Positions 8,474 to 16,065 of a stretch of DNA of 64,000 bases are shown here, piece by piece. The notes beneath the pieces are model-generated. The model did no database searches. It saw nothing but the letters and a program-made list of their open reading frames with translations, and was not told where the DNA came from. Numbering within the stretch: the first letter of the stretch is position 1; every line of letters starts with the position of its first letter. A program made the translations under genes and the position numbers. This DNA comes from Chloroflexota bacterium (lineage in GTDB: Bacteria; Chloroflexota; Anaerolineae; Aggregatilineales; UBA2796), in contig JAJPHV010000112.1 in the NCBI GenBank assembly GCA_021325095.1, positions 248,001-312,000 on the forward strand, read 5' to 3'.

Positions 8474-9322
8474 CTATTCCTCGGCTTCGCCCTGCTGAAC
8501 CTTGATGCGCGCCGCCATCAACGGTTTGCGCGCCCGCTCGCCGCTGCCCTCTTCGACCTCGATATAGCCCTGCTCGCGCTCGGTAAAGCTGTAGAACGAA
8601 AGGACTTCCTCGTTGAAGCGCTTTTCGAGCAGATCGCGCACTTTGGGGCCGTTCGCCAGCCGCGTGATGATCACAAATTCGGTGTCGCCGCGCTGCCCGA
8701 TGAAATCGTCGGGCGTGCCCACCTCCTGGACGGTCTCGTGAACCAAGCGCGCCGCGAACACGATGACTTCCTCGCTGGTCATGAAGCCGTACAGGTTGCT
8801 GAACGCATCGAAGTGATCGATGCCGAAGTCGATCTTGTACCAGTCAAATTCGTCGGCCAGCGCCCGCACCCGTTCCTGGATCAGGCGGCCCGTTGGCAGG
8901 CCCGTTCGCGGATCGTGTACGCCGTCGCGTTCCATGCGCTGGATGGCGTTGCGCACGCGCAGGCCCAGGATGTCCAGGTCGAAGGGTTTGGTGATGAAAT
9001 CATCCGCGCCCGCACCGAGCAAGTCATTCTGGTGGCGCAGCTCGACGTGCTCCGCCAGGAACATGACCGGGATGTGCGCCGTGCGCGCCCGCGCCCGTAA
9101 CTGCTGGAACACGTCCAGCCCCGGCTTGTCCGGCAGGCTGACGGCCAGCAGGATCAGCGAGGGCGGGAAGGCCAGCGCGTCGGACAGCCCATCCGCCGCC
9201 GTCGTGCTTGAACGCACTTCAAAGCCCTGCTGACCGAAGTACGGCTTCAGGGCAACGGCGCTCAATGGATCGTCGTCAATAATCAACAGGCGGTGCGTCC
9301 GGCTTGTGGTGCGGGCAGCCAT
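8474..9322 (-). CDS. Response-regulator-like protein with degenerate receiver and GGDEF-like domain
   Basis: 282 residues. Residues 10-130 have the receiver fold: acidic pocket LLIIDDDP, helix pattern, and the conserved Lys in FITKPFDLD. However, the phospho-acceptor position in SLILLAVSLPDKPGLD holds Ala where receivers have Asp. Residues 140-255 resemble a GGDEF domain (DPRTGLPTGRLIQERV, DHFDAFSNLYGF, RGDTEFVII) but the catalytic GG[DE]EF loop is altered to RGDTEF, so diguanylate cyclase activity is unlikely. A phosphorylation-independent adaptor or a c-di-GMP-insensitive regulator is plausible but not shown. It follows gatC on the same strand with a 16-base gap. Confidence 0.82.
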   Translation of the reverse strand: MAARTTSRTHRLLIIDDDPLSAVALKPYFGQQGFEVRSSTTAADGLSDALAFPPSLILLAVSLPDKPGLDVFQQLRARARTAHIPVMFLAEHVELRHQNDLLGAGADDFITKPFDLDILGLRVRNAIQRMERDGVHDPRTGLPTGRLIQERVRALADEFDWYKIDFGIDHFDAFSNLYGFMTSEEVIVFAARLVHETVQEVGTPDDFIGQRGDTEFVIITRLANGPKVRDLLEKRFNEEVLSFYSFTEREQGYIEVEEGSGERARKPLMAARIKVQQGEAEE

Positions 9323-9338
9323 CGGTTATTCCCCCTGA

Positions 9339-9626
9339 TCAGTCCAGCACGGCGTCAACCCGGAACTGGCCGTCGATGGCCGCCGGGGCATTGGCGACAA
9401 CCTGCTCGCGCGGCAGCGATGGGCGCACTTCGTCCTCGCGCATGACGTTTTGCAGCGGCAGTACGGTTGCGGTGGGCGGTATGTCGTCGGTGTTGAGCTT
9501 TTCCAATCGAGAGGCGTAATCCAGTACTGCCGAAAGCTGGTCGGCGAAATGTTCAATTTCCTGTTCGGTCAGTTCCAGTTTGGCGAGGTCGGCGATGTCG
9601 ATGACCTGTTCGCGGCTGAGTTTCAT
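9339..9626 (-). CDS. gatC: Asp-tRNA(Asn)/Glu-tRNA(Gln) amidotransferase subunit C
   Basis: A 95-residue protein of the size and sequence of GatC, the small subunit that stabilises the GatAB amidotransferase converting misacylated Glu-tRNA(Gln) or Asp-tRNA(Asn). It starts MKLSREQVIDIADLAKLELT, with the alternating helix pattern, then QLSAVLDYASRLEKLNTDD, the usual PTATVLPLQNVMREDEV segment, and ends FRVDAVLD, close to the canonical 'F.VP.VL' end. gatA and gatB are not adjacent, which is common outside Firmicutes. A repeat element lies just upstream. Confidence 0.93.
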   Translation of the reverse strand: MKLSREQVIDIADLAKLELTEQEIEHFADQLSAVLDYASRLEKLNTDDIPPTATVLPLQNVMREDEVRPSLPREQVVANAPAAIDGQFRVDAVLD

Positions 9627-9685
9627 AGGTGTTCACCAGCCCTGGTTGGCGATAGGCGATGAGGAGGATTATAGCAGATTGTGGG

Positions 9686-9797
9686 CGGTTTACCTCACCC
9701 CCAGCCCCTCTCCGCGAAGCGGAGAAGGGAAAGACGCCGGATCACGCTGCTGCCCGGTTCCCCCTCTCCAGTTGGAGAGGGGGCAGGGGTGAGGTCA
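9686..9797. repeat. Dispersed palindromic intergenic repeat, copy 4 (two units)
   Basis: Unit one runs from ACCTCACCCCCAGCCCCTCTCC through GCGAAGC to GGAGAAGGG; unit two has CCCCCTCTCCA, GT, TGGAGAGGGGG and ends CAGGGGTGAGGT. The element fills the space between gatC and the isomerase gene and may separate their transcripts. Both units repeat the arms seen in copies 1 and 3. Confidence 0.8.
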
Positions 9798-9803
9798 ATC
9801 GCG

Positions 9804-11270
9804 CTACTTGTGGTAGTACACCGACCAGCCCAGGTACTTGGTGAGCGCCTCGTAGACGGGCGCGGCGACCCTGGCCTGGTTGACAGTTACGTGGTGCTCG
9901 AAGCCGTTCTCGCAGATGAACTGCAACAGGTCTTGCATCCGGTTCACTCTGACAACGCCCACACCCCCGAACGACTCCAGCTTGTCATTGGTGTAGACGC
10001 CCTCGCCGATGTACGCTGTCAGCTTGCCCTGGATGTCGTCAGTGGACAGCCGCAGGAAGGTGAACGGGTTCTCGCGCACGCGCCCGACAATCGTGCCGTA
10101 GGTATTCTCGACGCCGACAGTCTTGGCGATAATATCCTGGACGCTCATCACCGGGATGTCGTCCACGAACACGTCTTTGGGCAGGTTCGAGCAGTGGAAG
10201 GTCACGGCCTTGTCCGGGTCGTCGCCGTAGTTGTTGTTCCAATCGACCAGCGCACTCGGCCTGCCCGACGCCTCGTTGAGCGCCACCATCGCCAGCACGC
10301 CCATCACGTCTGTTTCGCAGGCGGAAGGCGTCAGCCCGTTGCTCGCCATGCTCATCAGCGTACACGGCACGATCCCGAAATATTCTTCCATCGAAGTCCA
10401 GCACTGGATGGCGGTGGCGTCCAGCATCGTATCGTTCATCCAGCGTTCGAGGACGACGCCGAACTTCGCCATCTTGTTCAGCGACAGGTCGGGCACGCCC
10501 TGAGTACGAGCATAGCGCTCAATGTCCTTGCGTTTGGCAACGACAGCCTGATCGCTGTCAGCCAGCTTGTTGATGCGCCCGAACAGTTCCGAGAGGTCGA
10601 GTGTCTCGACGCTGACCCCGGCGTGTTCCAGCATCTTCTCGCTGAAGCGCACGGTGTTGAAAGCCGCCGGGCGCGCGCCCAACATGCCGATCCGCACGCG
10701 GCGCATCCGCCGTACCACACGGCAGACGGCGGCGAAGCTGCGCAGGTCTTCCTGGAATTCCGGGCGATCCGGGTCAACGGTGTGCAGGCGTGTCAGGGTG
10801 TACCGGATGTTGTATTGGCGCAGGTTGTTGCAGCAGCTCATCTTGCCGCAGAAGCTGTCGCCCCGGTCAGCGAGACCCATCTTGTTCACGTCGTCGGGGA
10901 AAGCGTGGATGAGCACGGGGACGTTCAGGCCGGACATGCGGATCGTGTCGGCAATGGCGCGCTCCTCGCCGAAGTTCGGCAGTGTAACCAGGATGCCGTC
11001 GATCTCGTCACGGTGCTGGCGGAACAGGTTGGCGCACAGCCTGACCTCTTCCATCGTGGTGATTGCGCCGCAGTTCGTCTCGTTCTCGCCGACGATGATG
11101 GTCTTGATACCCTGCTTGGCGAGAATGTCCAGGATTCTTTTCCGCCCGGTTTTGGCGAGGTGATCGGGGAAAAAGCCTCGGTTGCCGACGATCACGCCGA
11201 GCGTGACCGGGCGCAACTGGGGCGTGACGCCAGTAATCTGGACAGGTTGAGGGCCGGTAATTGCTGCCAT
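9804..11270 (-). CDS. L-fucose/L-arabinose isomerase-family protein
   Basis: 488 residues of the fucose isomerase-like fold (ketol isomerase, Mn2+-dependent). Seen: a Rossmann-like N-terminal region (TLGVIVGNRGFFPDHLAK, then GIKTIIVGENETNCGAI), FGEERAIADTIR, a central part with IQCWTSMEEYFGIVPC and SACETDVMGVLAM that supplies the acidic metal ligands, and a C-terminal FEHHVTV histidine pair. It is shorter than FucI (about 590) and similar in length to AraA (about 500). Its neighbours araD and araB point to L-arabinose to L-ribulose isomerisation, completing the pathway without a canonical AraA; an L-fucose or other deoxy-sugar substrate remains possible. It is 21 bases downstream of araD on the same strand. 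Confidence 0.85.
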   Translation of the reverse strand: MAAITGPQPVQITGVTPQLRPVTLGVIVGNRGFFPDHLAKTGRKRILDILAKQGIKTIIVGENETNCGAITTMEEVRLCANLFRQHRDEIDGILVTLPNFGEERAIADTIRMSGLNVPVLIHAFPDDVNKMGLADRGDSFCGKMSCCNNLRQYNIRYTLTRLHTVDPDRPEFQEDLRSFAAVCRVVRRMRRVRIGMLGARPAAFNTVRFSEKMLEHAGVSVETLDLSELFGRINKLADSDQAVVAKRKDIERYARTQGVPDLSLNKMAKFGVVLERWMNDTMLDATAIQCWTSMEEYFGIVPCTLMSMASNGLTPSACETDVMGVLAMVALNEASGRPSALVDWNNNYGDDPDKAVTFHCSNLPKDVFVDDIPVMSVQDIIAKTVGVENTYGTIVGRVRENPFTFLRLSTDDIQGKLTAYIGEGVYTNDKLESFGGVGVVRVNRMQDLLQFICENGFEHHVTVNQARVAAPVYEALTKYLGWSVYYHK

Positions 11271-11291
11271 TGGGAAGTGACTCTCCTAAAA

Positions 11292-11945
11292 CTATTGTTG
11301 ACCGTAAACGTGCATATAGCGATGATGCAGTTTGGCTATCGATTCCTCTGGAATAGGAACCGGTGTGCCAAGCTGCATTGCCAGCCACGTCGTCGCGGCA
11401 TTGTCCTCGACCATCACCGCCGCTTTGACCGCCCCTTCCGGTGTGGTCGCCGCCGTGAAGACGCCGTGATTCTGCATGATCACCGCCGAAATCGCCCCTT
11501 CGGACATACAGCGGACAACTTCCTTGCCAATTTCCTCGCCGCCGATCAGCGCAAAACCGCCGCATGGGATCGGCCCGCCGAACTCGTCGGCCATGCCCGT
11601 CAGCACGCAGGGAATGGGCATTCCGAGCGCGGCGAAGGCCGTCGCATAGCGCGAATGGGTATGCACCACGCCGTTGATGTCCGGGCGCTGGCGGTAAATG
11701 TAGCAGTGCGAGGCTGTATCGGAGGATGGCTTGTAGTCGCCCTCGACCACCTGGCCGTTCAGATCGACCACAACCATGTTTTCGGGTGTCAGGTCATCGT
11801 AGCGAATACCGCTCGGCTTGATGACGACCAACCCGCTTTCCGGATCGCGCGCGCTCAGGTTGCCCATCGTCCACACCACCAGGTTGTGGCGAGGCAGTTC
11901 CATGTGCAGCGCGCAGACTTGCTTGCGGAGTTCAAGCAGTTTCAA
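11292..11945 (-). CDS. araD: L-ribulose-5-phosphate 4-epimerase (class II aldolase family)
   Basis: 217 residues of the class II aldolase/AraD fold. GNLSARDPESGLVVIKPSGI at residues 28-47 binds the phosphate; VVHTHSRYATAFAALG gives the two metal His residues, a third lies in MQNHGVF, and the C-terminus HHRYMHVYGQ matches the AraD ending. The 'PSSDTASH' segment is also AraD-like, favouring the epimerase over fuculose-phosphate aldolase. Translation begins at TTG 11945, since no ATG occurs before residue 15. It lies between the WD40-like gene and the isomerase in a probable arabinose operon, in which it converts L-ribulose-5-P to D-xylulose-5-P. Confidence 0.88.
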   Translation of the reverse strand: MKLLELRKQVCALHMELPRHNLVVWTMGNLSARDPESGLVVIKPSGIRYDDLTPENMVVVDLNGQVVEGDYKPSSDTASHCYIYRQRPDINGVVHTHSRYATAFAALGMPIPCVLTGMADEFGGPIPCGGFALIGGEEIGKEVVRCMSEGAISAVIMQNHGVFTAATTPEGAVKAAVMVEDNAATTWLAMQLGTPVPIPEESIAKLHHRYMHVYGQQ

Positions 11946-11973
11946 GGTTAGCTGTTCTTACCCTTTCTGAGTT

Positions 11974-12030
11974 AGCCTCACCCTTGCCCCTCGCCGCCCC
12001 CGGGCGAGAGGAGTTGGGCATGGCTTCACA
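11974..12030. repeat. Dispersed palindromic intergenic repeat, copy 5 (degenerate)
   Basis: AGCCTCACCCTTGCCCCTCGCC, a CGCCCCCGGGCG centre and GAGAGGAGTTGGGC form a shorter, eroded version of the repeat between araD and the WD40-like gene. It sits inside the putative operon, so it may reduce read-through into araD. Confidence 0.6.
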
Positions 12031-12042
12031 TCCTGTCAGTGT

Positions 12043-13161
12043 TTAACCCAATTTGATCACATAGATCAGGTTCCGAGTGTCCTGGGCAAAGAAGCCCCCG
12101 AAAATGATCCGTTTGCCGTCGGGCAGGAAGATGATGGGCGGCGTCAGCGTGGGCTGCGCCTTGAGCGACCCCTGAATCTCGACGAGCGGCCTGGGCTTGT
12201 CGGGTTCAGCGGCCTTCGTCAGTTGGAGCACGTTCGGTCTATCCTTGCCGACCCAGGCAACGGTGCTGCCATCCGCGCTCAAGCCGTACAGGCCAGGGGC
12301 CAGGCTGCCGACGGCAATAGCCTTGCTTTCCTTCTGATCGGCCACGTTCACAAACCGGATTTTGAGCGCGTCGGGGTCGTAAAAGATGAGCGACTTCGAG
12401 TCGGGCGTGAAGGTCAGCCAGCGGATGGCGATCTGTCCCTTCTTTTCGGAGGCCGGGCGCAGCGTCGTGATCTTGCCGCTGGCAATGTCCCACAACTGCA
12501 CCTCGTCATTGAAGGTCGAGACGGCCAGCGTCTTGCCGTTTGGCGCAACATCGAAGCCCGCATACTGGACATCCATCATACCCGGAACCTGGGTGAAGTT
12601 TTGCTGGAAGTCGGCAAACGTTTTGAAACCGGGCGCGAGAATGCGGGTAATGAATCCTGTGTTGGTGTCCACCAGCAGGATTTTCGACGGTGTACCGGAT
12701 TCCAGGACGGCCAGCAGCTTGCCATCCGGCAGGAAGCGCAGACGATGGTAGGCCAGCAGCGATGTTGTGAAGCGTTTGGCAACCTTTGCCGTGCGGACAT
12801 CCCAGATCAGCAGTTCACCGTTGATCTGGTAGGAGGCCAACCGCTTGCCATCGCGCGTGAAGGCCACGTCACTCGTATAATCGGTGATGCCGCTGGACAG
12901 TTGGGCGATTTCATTCCCGGTGTCGATGTTGATCAGGTGGATGGGTAAGAACTTCGGATCGACTTTGTTTTCGCGGACCTGACCGTTCTCGAAGACGGCC
13001 AGGGTATGACCATCCGGCGACAATCTCATCCCGTAAGCCATGCTGACGAAAGAGATCGTCCGCACGGTCAATCCGGCGTCCTGTGCGCGAACGGGCCGAA
13101 CCAGCGTCAGGCCCAGGCACAGGGCGATCACGAGCCATACGACCATCCTTCTGACTAGCAT
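12043..13161 (-). CDS. Secreted WD40-like beta-propeller protein in the ara cluster
   Basis: About 372 residues. A good GAGAGGAG ribosome binding site stands nine bases before ATG 13161; an earlier in-frame start at 13185 would overlap araB and lacks such a site. Residues 1-26 form a signal peptide (RMVVWLVIALCLGLTLVRP, then VRAQ). The mature part holds repeated blade-like motifs: GMRLSPDGHTLAVF, VAFTRDGKRLASY, LLIWDVRTAKV, LRFLPDGKLLAVLES, DVAPNGKTLAVSTFNDEVQLWDI, LTFTPDSKSLIFYD and IFLPDGKRIIFGG, i.e. about seven blades. It is probably an extracytoplasmic propeller with no evident catalytic residues. Its place between araB and araD is odd; binding of a sugar polymer or a protein partner is speculation. 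Confidence 0.8.
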   Translation of the reverse strand: MLVRRMVVWLVIALCLGLTLVRPVRAQDAGLTVRTISFVSMAYGMRLSPDGHTLAVFENGQVRENKVDPKFLPIHLINIDTGNEIAQLSSGITDYTSDVAFTRDGKRLASYQINGELLIWDVRTAKVAKRFTTSLLAYHRLRFLPDGKLLAVLESGTPSKILLVDTNTGFITRILAPGFKTFADFQQNFTQVPGMMDVQYAGFDVAPNGKTLAVSTFNDEVQLWDIASGKITTLRPASEKKGQIAIRWLTFTPDSKSLIFYDPDALKIRFVNVADQKESKAIAVGSLAPGLYGLSADGSTVAWVGKDRPNVLQLTKAAEPDKPRPLVEIQGSLKAQPTLTPPIIFLPDGKRIIFGGFFAQDTRNLIYVIKLG

Positions 13162-13165
13162 TCCG

Positions 13166-14818
13166 TTACGCTCCTCTCGCCTCACGCTTGATTTGCTTCA
13201 GGCGTTTCATCACATCGTTTGTGCCGCGCCCAAAGTAATCATAAAGCGTTTTGTAGTCCGCGTACAACCGATCATACACAGCCGTATGGGAGGCGATGGG
13301 CTGGACGACCTCGTCCTTGAGCCGGGCCATCTTGACGGCGGCAGCCTTGATGTCCGGATAAATTCCGGCGGCGACGGCGGCGTGCATGGCCGAGCCAAGC
13401 GCCCCGGCCAGGGCCGACGCAGCCAGTTTCATCGGCCTGCCGGTCACATCGGCGTAGATTTGCATGAGCAGCTTGTTCTTTTCGGGCAGCCCGCCTGCCG
13501 CCACCAGTTCGTTGACGGCGATGCCCCGCTCCACAAAGGACTCGATGATGATGCGCGTGCCGAAGGCGGTGGCCTCGATCAGCGCCCGGTAGATGTCGGG
13601 GGCGCGCGTCGCCAGCGTGGCGCCGATCAGCAGCCCGGTCAGGTCGGCGTCCACCAGGATCGAGCGATTGCCGTTCCACCAGTCCAGGGCCAGCAGGCCC
13701 GATTCGCCCGGTTCCTGCCTGGCCGCTTCCCGTTCCAGGTAGCTGTGCAAATCTAGCCCGGCAGCTTTGGCGGCCTCGTGATACTCCGGCGGCACGGCAT
13801 TGTTGACGAACCAGGCGAAGATGTCGCCGACACCGCTCTGCCCGGCCTCGTAGCCGTAATAGCCGGGAATGATGCCATCGCGCACGACGCCGCACATGCC
13901 TTCGACCTGCTGCAATTGCTCACCGAGCATCAGGTGACAGGTGGACGTACCCATGATCATGACCATGCGCCCCGGCTCTGTGACCGTCGCAGCGGGGACG
14001 GAGACGTGCGCATCGACGTTGGCGACGGCCACCGCCGTCCCGGGGCGCAGGCCCGTCCAGGCAGCGGCCTGTTCGGTCAGCCGCCCGGCGCAGCCGCCGA
14101 GGGGGGCAAACTGGCGACTCATCTTAGTGTCCACCACGTCCGCAAAGCGCGGGTCGAGCGCCGCGAAGTAGTCCCGGCTCGGATAGTCACCATCCTGCAC
14201 CATCGCCTTGTATCCGGCGGTACAGGCGTTGCGCGTCTCGACGCCCGTAAGCTGCCAGATCACCCAGTCCGCCGCCTCGATCAGCCGGTCCGCTGCGGCG
14301 TACACTTCGGGCGCTTCCTGCAGGATTTGCAGCGCCTTGCTGAAAAACCACTCGGAGGAAATCTTGCCGCCGTAGCGCTGGAGCCAGTTCTCGCCACGTT
14401 GGCGCGCCGTCTCGTTGATCAGGTCGGCCTGCGGCTGCGCGGCGTGATGCTTCCACAGCTTGACCCAGGCGTGGGGATTGTTACGCCACGAGTCGAGCGT
14501 GCACAGCGGCGTGCCATCGCGGGTGACGGGCAGCATGGTGCAGGCCGTGAAGTCGATGCCGATCCCGGCTACTTCTTCCGGCCTGACATTGGCCGCCTTC
14601 AGCACTGCTGGAATGGTCGTCTTCAGGACTTCGATGTAATCCAGCGGGTGTTGCAGCGCCCAATCCGGCGGCAGTGGGCGATCACTGCCCGGCAAATGCT
14701 GGTCGATCACGCCGTGAGGGTACGGATACACAGCGGTGGCGACTTCGCGCCCGTTGTCCGCATCGACCAGGAGCGCCCGCCCGGATTCTGTGCCGAAGTC
14801 TACGCCAATGGTATACAT
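13166..14818 (-). CDS. araB: Ribulokinase (FGGY carbohydrate kinase)
   Basis: 550 residues, the usual ribulokinase length. The first ATP/sugar kinase motif is [18 protein letters not shown] at the N-terminus; [14 protein letters not shown] follows, then [20 protein letters not shown] typical of Ara[17 protein letters not shown] with its phosphate-binding loop, [18 protein letters not shown], and the FGGY-C signature region [22 protein letters not shown]. It phosphorylates L-ribulose to L-ribulose-5-phosphate in the cytoplasm. It is the first gene of the leftward arabinose cluster, and the two palindromes within the next 190 bases upstream (14864-14877 and 14990-15005) are candidate regulator sites. 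Confidence 0.93.
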   Translation of the reverse strand: MYTIGVDFGTESGRALLVDADNGREVATAVYPYPHGVIDQHLPGSDRPLPPDWALQHPLDYIEVLKTTIPAVLKAANVRPEEVAGIGIDFTACTMLPVTRDGTPLCTLDSWRNNPHAWVKLWKHHAAQPQADLINETARQRGENWLQRYGGKISSEWFFSKALQILQEAPEVYAAADRLIEAADWVIWQLTGVETRNACTAGYKAMVQDGDYPSRDYFAALDPRFADVVDTKMSRQFAPLGGCAGRLTEQAAAWTGLRPGTAVAVANVDAHVSVPAATVTEPGRMVMIMGTSTCHLMLGEQLQQVEGMCGVVRDGIIPGYYGYEAGQSGVGDIFAWFVNNAVPPEYHEAAKAAGLDLHSYLEREAARQEPGESGLLALDWWNGNRSILVDADLTGLLIGATLATRAPDIYRALIEATAFGTRIIIESFVERGIAVNELVAAGGLPEKNKLLMQIYADVTGRPMKLAASALAGALGSAMHAAVAAGIYPDIKAAAVKMARLKDEVVQPIASHTAVYDRLYADYKTLYDYFGRGTNDVMKRLKQIKREARGA

Positions 14819-14863
14819 TTTTCGATCCTCATTATTTAAGGCAAAAGCGTCAAAAACTGCTAT

Positions 14864-14877
14864 TGTGAACGCTCACA
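14864..14877. promoter_or_regulatory. LacI-family-like operator upstream of araB
   Basis: TGTGAACGCTCACA is a 14-bp near-perfect palindrome with a central CG, the hallmark of LacI/GalR-family operators. It lies 46 bases before the araB start codon, where a bound repressor could block transcription of the sugar operon. No lacI-type gene is in the window. Confidence 0.55.
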
Positions 14878-14989
14878 TCTTACCGCACTCTCGGTGATTT
14901 GTCTACCAGCGGCGAGCAGGGCCGCCCCTCCCCTGTTCCTGGTCTGTCTGCTCTTTCCGAAAACATTTTTCAGAATTTCCAGAACGCTA

Positions 14990-15005
14990 TGTGAAGTAGT
15001 TCACA
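14990..15005. promoter_or_regulatory. CRP/FNR-type palindrome TGTGA-N6-TCACA
   Basis: TGTGAAGTAGTTCACA carries both half-sites of the CRP consensus with the canonical six-base spacer. It is about 170 bases upstream of araB, in a 351-base non-coding gap. A CRP-family regulator of sugar use is plausible; none is encoded here. Confidence 0.5.
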
Positions 15006-15091
15006 CTGCGCCGCCCAGACATTGCTCTATATTAATACCTGTTCGCCAATTCAACAGGGACAATTTGCTTCATTCTGGACTACCGGACAGA

Positions 15092-15127
15092 CGAAGGCCG
15101 GTTGGACCTGCCACCAACCGGCCTTCG
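15092..15127 (+). terminator. Perfect 14-bp hairpin in the araB upstream gap
   Basis: CGAAGGCCGGTTGG (15092-15105) pairs exactly with CCAACCGGCCTTCG (15114-15127) across an eight-base loop. On the plus strand it is followed by CTATTTGTTG, a weak T-rich tail. It could end a short plus-strand transcript beginning near the TATATT at 15028, or back up the end of the leftward gene at 15170. Confidence 0.5.
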
Positions 15128-15169
15128 CTATTTGTTGTATAGGACTGGGCGTGAGGTGTGCCAGTTACG

Positions 15170-15970
15170 CTACAGGGAAGGCGTCCCCTCTGGGGCAGGC
15201 ATCGCGTTGGGTGTGTTAGCGTTCGCGTTGCTGCCGTTGCGGAGCGGGTTGGGCATGTCCATTGCCTTTGTGAAGTAACCCTGCAAGCCCGCGATCAATG
15301 TGTTGGCCTGTTCCTGCTTCAACTTGCCGTTTGCCACCAGTTTGTTGAGAGCGGTGGTCGCGTTCGTGACGGCAGCGTTAATAATGGCGGTGGGGTCGGC
15401 GTTGTGCTCCGTCGCAATCTGGCGCAGCGTCTTGCCACTGCGCAGTTCTTTCAGCAGGTCGCGCTGCGGCAAGTTGGCCTGTTTGGCGGTTTCCCTGACC
15501 AGCACACCGAGCGCCGCGCCCTGCAACAGCCGCGCCCGCCGATCTCCCTGGCCCGGCCACTGGGCATTCATCATGCGATCCAGCGCCGTGTCCAGCCGCC
15601 CCAGCAGCGCGTCAGCCTGGCGCTGGGTGATCTTGCCGTCTGCCACTGCTTGCTTGATCTTGTCGGTCAACGCGGCTTTCGCAGAAGCCTGGATAGCAGC
15701 CACGTCGCCGTTGTGGGCTTTAATCACTTCGGTCAGGGTTTTGCCACCGGCAATTTCCTTCACGATGTCCGCCTGCGTCAGGTTCAGGGCGCTTTCGGTT
15801 GCGTCCAGCAGCGCCATCGCCAACTGGCGGACAATGGCCTGGCGCGTCGGCTGCGCATTGCCGCTCCCGTCTTGCGCATTGGCTACAACTGCCGTGCCGA
15901 TGACCGTGAAGGCCAGTGCAACCAGGAGAGCGATAGCGACCATCCGCATCCAGCGTTTTGTGTGCGACAT
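15170..15970 (-). CDS. Secreted helical protein with an internally duplicated domain
   Basis: 266 residues, not assigned to a named family. Residues 1-33 form a signal peptide (MVAIALLVALAFTVIGTAVV core, cut near ANAQD). The mature part has two similar helical modules of about 85 residues: one around LNLTQADIVKEIAGGKTLTE with AHNGDVAAIQASAKAAL and DGKITQRQADALLGRLDTAL, the other around ANLPQRDLLKELRSGKTLRQ with EHNADPTAIINAAVTNA and NGKLKQEQANTLIAGL. The tail (NANANTPNAMPAPEGTP) is low complexity. GGAG lies upstream of ATG 15970. An extracytoplasmic binding or structural role is possible; no catalytic motif is seen. Confidence 0.75.
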   Translation of the reverse strand: MSHTKRWMRMVAIALLVALAFTVIGTAVVANAQDGSGNAQPTRQAIVRQLAMALLDATESALNLTQADIVKEIAGGKTLTEVIKAHNGDVAAIQASAKAALTDKIKQAVADGKITQRQADALLGRLDTALDRMMNAQWPGQGDRRARLLQGAALGVLVRETAKQANLPQRDLLKELRSGKTLRQIATEHNADPTAIINAAVTNATTALNKLVANGKLKQEQANTLIAGLQGYFTKAMDMPNPLRNGSNANANTPNAMPAPEGTPSL

Positions 15971-16065
15971 TGTCTTTGCTCCACTCCAATGAGTTTCGTC
16001 AACTGTCCAGGAGTATGGGGGCGAAATGTAAAGCGGCTGTAATCTGAGTTCACAGGTTGCGTAAA

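Noticed and set aside
9681-11951. 756-codon open frame on the plus strand opposite the isomerase and araD
   Set aside because: It is the antisense shadow of two clear enzymes in GC-rich DNA, has no domain motifs and no ribosome binding site.
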